A model generated the notes under the pieces. The model saw only the letters and a list, made by a program, of their open reading frames with translations, was not told the origin of the DNA and did not search any database. Shown one piece after another: positions 1 to 5,146 of a DNA stretch of 5,200 bases (the stretch's first letter is position 1; every line of letters starts with the position of its first letter). Source of the DNA: CAVSUR01 sp052143655 (GTDB taxonomy: Bacteria; Actinomycetota; Actinomycetes; Streptosporangiales; Streptosporangiaceae). The stretch is taken from assembly GCA_052143655.1 (NCBI GenBank), contig JBKQSL010000292.1:1-5200 (forward strand), in the 5' to 3' direction. Position numbers and translations under genes: made by a program.

Positions 1-11
1 CGGGCAGGCGC

Positions 12-1151
12 TCAGCGGGCAGGGCGGGCCGACATGGTGATGAAATCGCGGGCCCAGGAAGACTGGAAGAACGTCGCCGGGCCCTGCGTGCTGGCCCGCA
101 GCAGCCTGCGGCCGTTCGCCGGGGCGGCCGGGGTCCCGGGCGGCGGGTCGTAGCTGGCGAACACCGGCCAGTACGGGTTGATGTCGAGCTGCATGCCGCG
201 CGCCACCCCCGCCCGGGCCAGCAGCCGGGCGAGCTGCAGCGGGTCCAGCGCCGGGCCGGCGACGTAGACCAGCGCGCCGTCCGCGGTGACCCCGGCTCCC
301 GACCGCCACTGATGCTCGATGCCGGGCACCGACCTCGCGCACGAGCTCACACCGCAGGTCGCGCCCCAGGCGCGCCAGTGGCGGCCAGCCGCCGGGGCGG
401 GACGGCCGCCGGCGACCAGCGGCACCAGGTTCTGCCGGACGCTGACCACGCTCGGGGTCATCCGCACGTCCCGGCCCCAGGCGCCGACGGTCACGGCGCC
501 GCCGGCGTAGATCACCAGCGATGCGGCGCCGGGCCGCAGCCGGTCGATCACCCGGCCCTGGGTGTAGTAGCCGCCGTGGGCGTCTTTCATCTTGAAGCCG
601 CCGTTGAACGCCGCGACCAGCGTGGCCGCCTGGGCCGGCTGGACCGGGGCGGTGTAGCGGTACGGGCCGCCGCCGGGGCTGAGCGAGCCCGAGTAGAGCC
701 GGGCGGACAGCAGCCGGGTGTCCATCCAGGCGATCCCGGCGGCGCGGTGCCCGCCGGGCGGGATGAGCCTGGTTTCGTAGACGGCCACGGCGCCGCGCAC
801 GCGGCGCCCGGCTGCGTGCCACCGGCCCTGCCGGGCAGCCGGATGCCCGTCGAACGGCACCAGGGCGGCGGGCGGCGGCAGCGGTCCGGCCGGGCCGCTG
901 CCGCCGCCGCCGGGCGCGGACGGCAGGCCGGGCGTGGCCGTCACCGACGGCGTAGCAGCGGCAGCCTCTTTCCGGGCACCGCCCGAGTGCCCGGCGGCGC
1001 GCGAGGAGGCCGCTGCACCAGTGCGGTGCGCCGCAGGCAGGCCGGCGGCCGGATGACCCGCGCACGCCGCGAGCACCACGACAGCGGCAGCCGCCAGCAG
1101 CCGCGCCGGTGCCGCGGCCCGCAGCCGGGGCCGTTGCGGCAGGGTGGTCAT
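12..1151 (-). CDS. Secreted lipoprotein, phosphodiester glycosidase family (DUF2233/NAGPA-like)
   Basis: A 379-residue protein when read from the ATG at 1151. The N-terminus is a lipoprotein signal: Arg-rich n-region, hydrophobic LLAAAAVVVL, then lipobox LAAC with Cys30 as the probable lipidation site. Residues 31-100 are a low-complexity Ala/Pro/Gly linker, as in cell-wall-spanning lipoproteins. The globular part (about 100-375) carries family-like motifs: AFNGGF (181-186), SLVIYAGGAVTVGAWGRD (211-228), WRSGAGVTADGALVYVAGP (282-300) and QLDINPYW (321-328). Cys266 and Cys271 could form a disulfide outside the cell. Related NAGPA enzymes cleave phosphodiester-linked sugars; the substrate here is unknown, perhaps a wall glycopolymer (inference). 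An in-frame TTG at 1184 would add 11 residues but would put them ahead of the signal peptide, so ATG 1151 is preferred. It is the last gene of a minus-strand series, 94 bp beyond the PHP stop. Family assignment is fairly secure; activity is inferred. Confidence 0.86.
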   Translation of the reverse strand: MTTLPQRPRLRAAAPARLLAAAAVVVLAACAGHPAAGLPAAHRTGAAASSRAAGHSGGARKEAAAATPSVTATPGLPSAPGGGGSGPAGPLPPPAALVPFDGHPAARQGRWHAAGRRVRGAVAVYETRLIPPGGHRAAGIAWMDTRLLSARLYSGSLSPGGGPYRYTAPVQPAQAATLVAAFNGGFKMKDAHGGYYTQGRVIDRLRPGAASLVIYAGGAVTVGAWGRDVRMTPSVVSVRQNLVPLVAGGRPAPAAGRHWRAWGATCGVSSCARSVPGIEHQWRSGAGVTADGALVYVAGPALDPLQLARLLARAGVARGMQLDINPYWPVFASYDPPPGTPAAPANGRRLLRASTQGPATFFQSSWARDFITMSARPAR

Positions 1152-1163
1152 GTCCCCACGGTA
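1152..1163 (-). promoter_or_regulatory. Candidate -10 box for a leaderless lipoprotein transcript
   Basis: Reading the minus strand, TACCGT (1163 to 1158) fits the actinobacterial -10 pattern TAnnnT. It is followed by exactly six bases and then the ATG at 1151. That spacing would place the transcription start on or next to the A of the start codon. No Shine-Dalgarno sequence lies at a usable distance (GGGGAC touches the ATG), which agrees with a leaderless mRNA. A -35 is poor: TTGGCG (1184-1179) has only a 15-bp spacer. The call is inferred from pattern alone. Confidence 0.35.
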
Positions 1164-1194
1164 GACAAGACCGGACGCCGCCAAGCCCAGCCGC

Positions 1195-1211
1195 GGTCAA
1201 CCCCTGGTCAA
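1195..1211. repeat. Two GGTCAA/TTGACC copies 11 bp apart upstream of the lipoprotein gene
   Basis: GGTCAA occurs at 1195-1200 and again at 1206-1211, about one helical turn apart. On the minus strand these read TTGACC, a good -35-like hexamer, but the nearer copy is 31 bp from the TACCGT box, too far for a standard promoter. They could be a tandem operator or chance. This is the only notable structure in the 94-bp gap between the PHP stop and the lipoprotein start. Confidence 0.3.
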
Positions 1212-1245
1212 GCCGGCCGGCCCAGGGCCAGCGCGGCGACGCGAA

Positions 1246-2235
1246 TCAGTTGCGATGCATCGAGCTGGCGGGGCGGGTGTTGATGATGCGGTCCGGGGCG
1301 ATGCCGAGGCGCTCGGCGCGGGCGCAGCCGCTCCCCAGCCAGTCGAGCTGGCCGGGCGCATGCGCGTCGGTGTCGATCGCGAACAGGCAGCCGGCGCCGG
1401 CGGCCGCCTGGAGCAGGTCGTCGGGCGGGTCCTGGCGCTCGGGACGGCAGTTGATCTCCACCGCGACGCCGCGCTCGCGGCAGGCGGCGAACACCCCCGC
1501 CGGGTCGAACGCCGACTGCGGCCGCCCGCGGCCCATGATGAGACGGCCCGTACAGTGGCCGAGCACGTCGACGTGCGGGTTCGAGACCGCGGCGACCATC
1601 CGCTCGGTCATCGGCCCGGCGGCCATCCGCAGGTGCGAGTGCACGCTGGCGACCACGACGTCGAGCCGGCCGAGCAAGTCGTCACGCTGGTCGAGCGCGC
1701 CGTCGTCAAGGATGTCGACCTCGATCCCGGTCAGGATCCGAAACGGTGCGAGGTCCGCATTGAGCTCGCTGACCAGTCCCAGCTGGGCTTCCAGTCGCTG
1801 CGCGGACAGGCCGCGGGCGACCGTCAGCCGTGGCGAGTGGTCGGTCAGCGCGATCCACTCGTGGCCGAGATCGCGGGCCGCCTCGGCCATCTCCCGCGGC
1901 GGGTTGCCGCCGTCTGACCAGTCCGAGTGGGTATGGCAGTCGCCGCGCAGCGCCGCCCGCAGGCCGGTCCGGTCCGGCGCGGGTGCCTCGCGGCGCAGCC
2001 GGGCCAGGTACTCCGGCTCGCGGCCCGCTGCCGCCTGGGCGATGACCTCGGCGGTGACCGGCCCGATCGCGGGCAGGCTGGTCAGCGTGCCGTCGGCCAG
2101 CCGGGCCGCCAGCTCGCCGGGCGGCAGGGCCGCCACCGCATCAGCGGCCCGGCGAAACGCACGCACCCGGTAGGTCGGGGCACCAGCCCGCTCCAGCTCG
2201 AAGGCGATCCGGCGCAGCGCCTCCCGCGGGTCCAC
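1246..2235 (-). CDS. Helix-hairpin-helix plus PHP-domain metal-dependent phosphoesterase/nuclease-like protein
   Basis: A 329-residue protein starting at GTG 2235. Residues 1-80 resemble the DNA-binding N-terminal region of family X DNA polymerases: the helical start includes APTYRVRAFRRAA (19-31) and a HhH motif follows at LPAIGPVTAEVI (54-65). Residues 95-320 form a PHP domain with the metal-site motifs in order: CHTHSDWSDGG (H101, H103, D108), TDHS (D132, H133), GIEVDI (E172), ASVHSH (H199, H201), GHCTGR (H227) and DTDAH (D290, H292). In bacterial PolX the polymerase palm and fingers lie between these two parts; here they are absent, so polymerase activity is not expected. A DNA-repair nuclease or 3'-end-processing role is inferred from PolX PHP domains and is not proven. 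The GTG directly follows the TAA of the upstream gene and has no convincing SD, so translation is probably coupled. The C-terminus looks a little short. Confidence 0.88.
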   Translation of the reverse strand: MDPREALRRIAFELERAGAPTYRVRAFRRAADAVAALPPGELAARLADGTLTSLPAIGPVTAEVIAQAAAGREPEYLARLRREAPAPDRTGLRAALRGDCHTHSDWSDGGNPPREMAEAARDLGHEWIALTDHSPRLTVARGLSAQRLEAQLGLVSELNADLAPFRILTGIEVDILDDGALDQRDDLLGRLDVVVASVHSHLRMAAGPMTERMVAAVSNPHVDVLGHCTGRLIMGRGRPQSAFDPAGVFAACRERGVAVEINCRPERQDPPDDLLQAAAGAGCLFAIDTDAHAPGQLDWLGSGCARAERLGIAPDRIINTRPASSMHRN

Positions 2236-2499
2236 TTACGGCTGCCCGGTCACCGGCCGGCCGAGCAGGGCCGCCAGCCGGTCGATCGCCGGCGCGCTAT
2301 CGGCCACCGGCTGCGGCGGCGCGAACGGGCGCCGCACGGCGGCGAAGAACAGCTGGCCGGTGATCAGGTGCCCGGCCACGTCCCGGACGCTCAGCCCGGT
2401 GCACACCGTGGGAGCGGCCCAGTCCTGCTCCCCGATGGCGGCGATGATCTGCTCCGCAGTGCGCAGAGCGCGGGCGAGCTGGTCGGTCGGGTCAGGCAT
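2236..2499 (-). CDS. Short DinB/maleylpyruvate isomerase N-terminal-type protein (truncated family member)
   Basis: An 87-residue ORF from ATG 2499, with a strong SD AGGAGGA at 2514-2508 and an 8-bp spacer, so translation is credible. Residues 5-60 resemble the first two helices of the DinB-like family (TIGR03086/mycothiol-dependent maleylpyruvate isomerase N-terminal): WAAPTVCTGLSVRDVAGHL (27-45), including His44 where the family places a metal ligand. Full members are about 190-200 residues and take further His ligands from later helices. Those are missing: the protein stops after a short tail, RLAALLGRPVTGQP (74-87). It cannot make a complete metal site alone. It may be a decayed gene kept as a translational leader for the PHP gene, whose GTG follows its TAA with no gap, or a shortened protein with a new role. 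Fold assignment is moderate; function is unknown. Confidence 0.7.
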   Translation of the reverse strand: MPDPTDQLARALRTAEQIIAAIGEQDWAAPTVCTGLSVRDVAGHLITGQLFFAAVRRPFAPPQPVADSAPAIDRLAALLGRPVTGQP

Positions 2500-2646
2500 C
2501 GCGGCAGTCCTCCTGGGCCTACGGCTGCTTATCCGGTTATCCGGCAGCAGGATGTCACGCCCGGCCGGCAGGCCGCAGGACGGTTCCCGGGCCGCGCACG
2601 CTGGCCCGGGGGAATGGGCGCCGGCGGTGGCGCGTTCAGGAGTGGC
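2500..2646. promoter_or_regulatory. Divergent intergenic control region
   Basis: These 147 bp separate the start of the minus-strand DinB-type gene from the start of the plus-strand oxidoreductase, so both promoters should lie here. For the minus strand a weak candidate is GTGACA (2558-2553) with a 19-bp spacer to GATAAG (2533-2528), giving a leader of about 20 nt that carries the AGGAGGA SD. The GATAAG lies inside a tandem 8-mer, so a regulator binding there would cover the promoter. No convincing plus-strand -10/-35 pair was found. The SD-like AGGAG at 2638-2642 serves the ATG at 2647. Confidence 0.4.
2529..2544. repeat. Perfect tandem 8-mer TTATCCGG x2
   Basis: TTATCCGG at 2529-2536 is repeated exactly at 2537-2544 (CCGGATAA twice on the minus strand). 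It is conspicuously AT-richer than its surroundings and sits in the shared divergent region. It overlaps the candidate minus-strand -10, so it may be a promoter/operator element; this is inference. Confidence 0.5.
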
Positions 2647-3591
2647 ATGTCTGCTGTCGTGATCGCCGCCGCCTTCGGCGGCCCGGAGGTCCTGTCCGTT
2701 ACTGACGAGCCGGTCCCGGCACCCGGGCCCGGCCAGGCCCGGATCGAGGTCCGCGCCGCCGGGGTCAACCCCATTGACTGCAAGATGTACAGCGGCGCGA
2801 TGGGCGCCGACCCCGGCCAGCTGCCGATGCGGCCCGGCTTCGAGGCCGCCGGCGTGGTCACCGAGGTGGGGCCGGACGCGGCCGGCCCGGCCGGGCCGCT
2901 GTCGGTCGGCGACGAGGTGATCGCCTTCCGGGTCAGCGGAGCGTACGCCGCGGAGCTGACAGTGCCCGGCTCGGCGCTGGTGCCCAAGCCGGCCGCGCTG
3001 GACTGGGCGCAGGCCAGCGGGCTCATGCTGACCGGCGCGACCGCCTGGCACGCGCTCGCGGCCGGTCACGTGCAGTCCGGGGACACCGTGCTGATCCATG
3101 GCGGGGCTGGCGGCGTCGGGGTGATGGGCATCCAGCTCGCCCGGGCCCGGGGAGTCACGGTGCTGGCCACCGGCGGCCCGAAGAGGCATGACCTGCTGCG
3201 CGAGCTCGGCGCGATTCCTGTCGAGTACGGCGAGGGCCTGGCGGACCGGGTACGGGCCGCCGCCCCCGGCGGGATCGACGCCGCGCTGGACTTCGTCGGC
3301 ACCGACGAGGCCATCGACGTCTCGCTGGAGCTGGTTTCCGACCCGGCGCGGATCGTGTCGATCGCCGCGTTCGGGCGCGGCAGTGACGGCATCACGCTCA
3401 TCGGCGGCGGCCCCGGCGCGGACCCGGGCACCGAGCTGCGCAATGCGGCCCGGACCGAGCTCACCCGGATGGCCCAGGAGGGGACACTGCGGGTGCTGGT
3501 GAGCCAGACGTTCCCGCTCGCCCAGGCCGCGCAGGCGCACCGGGCCATCCTGGCCGGGCACACCACCGGCAAGATCGCCCTCATCCCCTAA
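2647..3591 (+). CDS. NADP-dependent quinone-oxidoreductase-like MDR protein (zinc-independent)
   Basis: A 314-residue medium-chain dehydrogenase/reductase of the quinone oxidoreductase type. The start ATG 2647 is chosen because MSAVVIAAAFGGPEVL matches how this family begins, and AGGAG (2638-2642) lies 4 bp upstream; an in-frame ATG at 2614 would add 11 unfamily-like residues. The GroES-like catalytic domain (about 1-120) includes AAGVNPIDCKMYSG (37-50) and RPGFEAAGVV (62-71). The Rossmann NAD(P)-binding domain (about 125-260) has HGGAGGVGVMGIQLA (151-165), the family's glycine-rich dinucleotide loop. The C-terminus HTTGKIALIP (305-314) is typical and complete. The Cys cluster of zinc alcohol dehydrogenases is absent, so hydride transfer from NADPH to a quinone or enone is the likely chemistry; the substrate is unknown. 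It is divergent from the DinB-type gene and is followed at once by an insertion sequence. Confidence 0.92.
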   Translation: MSAVVIAAAFGGPEVLSVTDEPVPAPGPGQARIEVRAAGVNPIDCKMYSGAMGADPGQLPMRPGFEAAGVVTEVGPDAAGPAGPLSVGDEVIAFRVSGAYAAELTVPGSALVPKPAALDWAQASGLMLTGATAWHALAAGHVQSGDTVLIHGGAGGVGVMGIQLARARGVTVLATGGPKRHDLLRELGAIPVEYGEGLADRVRAAAPGGIDAALDFVGTDEAIDVSLELVSDPARIVSIAAFGRGSDGITLIGGGPGADPGTELRNAARTELTRMAQEGTLRVLVSQTFPLAQAAQAHRAILAGHTTGKIALIP

Positions 3592-3611
3592 TGGGAGCTA
3601 GCGGGTCACTT

Positions 3612-3786
3612 GTGCCGGGCGGGATGCCTGGTGCGGGAGACTTGTCACTGGCGGCAGCCAGCGGGTGAGCACTTGATTTCCCCCGGACGTGAAGTCCTGA
3701 GGTCAGACCGTGCCCCCGCTGGTCCTCCGGGGAGGATGGACTGCTGATGGGGTGGCGTGCCCGGCACGGGCCGTGAGCACTGGATC
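3612..3786 (+). ncRNA. Candidate IS110 bridge RNA (guide RNA) with target- and donor-binding loops
   Basis: Noncoding DNA just upstream of an IS110-group transposase is where bridge RNAs are encoded. Three parts can be folded by hand. (1) A 5' stem-loop: 3612-3620 with 3626-3634, 9 pairs including three G-U, loop GGGAT. (2) Loop one: closing stem GGGAGA (3635-3640) with TTTCCC (3677-3682), distal hairpin CTGGC-GGCA-GCCAG (3648-3661), unpaired sides 3641-3647 and 3662-3676. (3) Loop two: closing stem GGTCAG (3701-3706) with CTGgATC (3780-3786), distal hairpin TCCTC-CGGG-GAGGA (3723-3736). A small GGAC/GTCC hairpin (3685-3697) lies between the loops. Proposed guides: left target GTCACT (3644-3649), right target GTGAG (3665-3669), left donor CGTGCCC (3709-3715), right donor GCCCGGCACGGG (3759-3770). 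RNA ends are not determined; transcription may begin later than 3612. Confidence 0.5.
3665..3785 (+). repeat. Repeated motif GTGAGCACT-n-GAT in both proposed guide loops
   Basis: GTGAGCACTTGAT (3665-3677) and GTGAGCACTGGAT (3773-3785) match at 12 of 13 positions. Each lies on the 3' side of one proposed guide loop, so the two loops may share a structural element that presents the guide or contacts the protein. This supports the view that the leader holds two related modules. Confidence 0.55.
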
Positions 3787-3828
3787 CATTAGGGCGCTGG
3801 CGGTTCTCCCTGATGCTGCCGGACGTGA
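3683..3828 (+). repeat. 10-bp direct repeat CCGGACGTGA within the IS leader
   Basis: CCGGACGTGA occurs at 3683-3692 and again at 3819-3828. The first copy lies between the two proposed guide loops, inside the small GGAC/GTCC hairpin; the second lies between the proposed RNA and the transposase start. Its role is unknown. Confidence 0.5.
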
Positions 3829-3840
3829 CGGACAGAGCGG

Positions 3841-3846
3841 GAAGGA
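3841..3846 (+). promoter_or_regulatory. SD for the TTG start of the transposase
   Basis: GAAGGA lies 6 bp before TTG 3853. It decides the start, because no ATG or GTG is available in frame between the TGA at 3847 and the first catalytic Asp. The overlapping ATG at 3846 is in another frame and closes after eight codons at 3872. Confidence 0.55.
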
Positions 3847-3852
3847 TGAGAG

Positions 3853-5091
3853 TTGCTGTTCATCGGCGATGACTGGGCCGAGGGCCACCATGACCTGGCC
3901 GTGCAGGACGATGCCGGGAAGTCCCTGGCCCGGCGGCGGCTGCCGGAGGGCGTTGACGGGCTTGCCCGGTTCCACCAGCTGGTCGCGTCCTGCCGGGGTG
4001 AGGACACCGAACCGGACCCGGCGCAGGTCGTGGTCGTGATCGAGACCGACCGCGGAGCGTGGGTGAAGGCCCTGGCCGCGGCCGGGTACCGGGTGTATGC
4101 GGTCAACCCGAAGCAGGCTGCCCGGCACAAGGAGACCATCGCGGTGTCGGGGAAGAAGGACGATTTCTTCGACGCCGGGGCGCTGGCGGACATGGGCCGG
4201 ACCCGCCGGCACCAGATCCGTGAGCTGGCCGCTGACAGCGACGTCGCCGAAGCTGTCAAGATCGCCGCCCGTGCCCACCAGAAGCTCGTGTGGGAACGCA
4301 CCAGGCACCTGCTGCGGATGCGGTCGGGGCTGCGGGAGTATTTTCCCGCCGCGCTGGAGGCTTACGCCGGCCTGACCTTGACCGGCCCGGACGCTCTCGA
4401 GCTGCTCAGCAGGGCCCCGGACCCGGTATCGGCGGCGAGGCTGACCGTCACGCAGATCACCGCGGCGCTCAAACGGGCCGGGCGGCGCGGTGACCTGGCG
4501 CAGCGGGCGCGGGACATCCAGGCCGCGCTGCGCGCGCCGCACCTGGCCCAGCCCGCGGCCATCACCGAAGCGCACGCAGCCTCGGTGCAGGCCGGGGCAG
4601 CCGTGATCACGATCCTCAACGAGCAGGTCAAAGTCATGGAAGCCAGGGTGAGCGAGCTTTTTCGCCGCCACCCTGATGCCGGGGCCTACCTGTCCCAGCC
4701 CGGCATCGGGGACATCACCGGCGCCCGGATCCTCGGCCAGTTCGGCGACTCCCCCGGCCGCTATGCCTCGGCCAAGGCCCGCAAGAACTACGCCGGCACC
4801 TCCCCGCTGACCATCGCCTCCGGCAAGAAGAAGACAGTCCATGCCCGGTACATCCGCAACCGGCACCTCATCGACGCCCTGCACGCCCAGGCACTATCCG
4901 CCCTCAGCGCATCCCCCGGGGCCCGCGCCTACTACGACGAGCTCAGGACCCGCGGCACCGGCCACGACGACGCGATGCGCCGCGTCGCCAGCCGCCTGAC
5001 CGGCATCCTGCACGGATGCCTCAAGCACGGCCGTGAATACAACGAAGCCGCAGCATGGTCCCACCGCGCCAGCCCCCCGCAGGCCGCATGA
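3853..5091 (+). CDS. IS110-family transposase (bridge-RNA-guided recombinase type)
   Basis: A 412-residue protein. The N-terminal RuvC-like DEDD domain (about 1-160) shows FIGDDWAEGHHD (3-14) with catalytic-position Asp7, VVVIETDRGAW (60-70) with Glu64, and SGKKDDFFDAGALA (99-112) with Asp104 and Asp107. A long helical linker spans about 180-270. The C-terminal Transposase_20 domain starts at LSQPGIGDITGARIL (280-294) and continues through FGDSPGRYASAKARKNYAGTS (297-317) to IASGKKK (321-327); Ser323 is the candidate nucleophile, by analogy to the essential C-terminal serine of IS621. All expected active-site residues are present and the frame is open, so it looks functional. The start is TTG at 3853, with GAAGGA (3841-3846) 6 bp upstream; an in-frame TGA at 3847 excludes any earlier start, and the next GTG (3901) would lose Asp7. 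In the family it exchanges strands between donor and target DNA held by the RNA from its own leader. Confidence 0.94.
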   Translation: MLFIGDDWAEGHHDLAVQDDAGKSLARRRLPEGVDGLARFHQLVASCRGEDTEPDPAQVVVVIETDRGAWVKALAAAGYRVYAVNPKQAARHKETIAVSGKKDDFFDAGALADMGRTRRHQIRELAADSDVAEAVKIAARAHQKLVWERTRHLLRMRSGLREYFPAALEAYAGLTLTGPDALELLSRAPDPVSAARLTVTQITAALKRAGRRGDLAQRARDIQAALRAPHLAQPAAITEAHAASVQAGAAVITILNEQVKVMEARVSELFRRHPDAGAYLSQPGIGDITGARILGQFGDSPGRYASAKARKNYAGTSPLTIASGKKKTVHARYIRNRHLIDALHAQALSALSASPGARAYYDELRTRGTGHDDAMRRVASRLTGILHGCLKHGREYNEAAAWSHRASPPQAA

Positions 5092-5120
5092 CCACGAGAT
5101 AACCCAGCCCGTCATCACAG

Positions 5121-5146
5121 CCGTCCAGCCCCGGCCGGACGGCCGG
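5121..5146 (+). terminator. Two mutually exclusive hairpins after the transposase stop
   Basis: CCGTCC (5121-5126) pairs with GGACGG (5137-5142) across a 10-nt loop, and CCGGCC (5131-5136) pairs with GGCCGG (5141-5146) across loop GGAC. They share bases and cannot form together. With no T-run following, this is at best a factor-assisted terminator. It lies inside the proposed right end of the IS and may instead help protect the transposase from outside reading or mark the end. The 109 bp after the transposase stop show no gene. Confidence 0.35.

Noticed and set aside
312..1283. Long plus-strand open frame opposite the lipoprotein gene
   Set aside because: Arg/Gly/Ala-rich translation with no recognisable motif, lying antisense to a gene with clear lipobox and family motifs; typical of GC-rich shadow frames.
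1109..2173. Plus-strand open frame opposite the PHP gene
   Set aside because: Low-complexity Ser/Arg/Ala translation, antisense to an ORF with all PHP metal motifs.
1927..2646. In-frame N-terminal extension of the oxidoreductase
   Set aside because: The frame is open upstream, but this part has no family similarity, overlaps the PHP and DinB-type genes on the other strand, and the SD plus family start point to 2647.
2500..3561. Minus-strand extension of the DinB-type frame across the oxidoreductase
   Set aside because: It is antisense to a clear MDR gene and has no motif; the AGGAGGA-led ATG at 2499 is the credible start.
3577..3589. CCCCTAATG at the oxidoreductase end versus CCCTGATG in the IS leader (3808-3815) as a left target guide match
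   Set aside because: The resemblance needs a wobble, lies outside the two foldable loops, and gives no matching right side; the GTCACT match at 3605-3610 fits the loop structure better.
3703..4884. 393-codon minus-strand frame opposite the transposase
   Set aside because: Antisense to a transposase with intact catalytic residues; the translation shows no domain.
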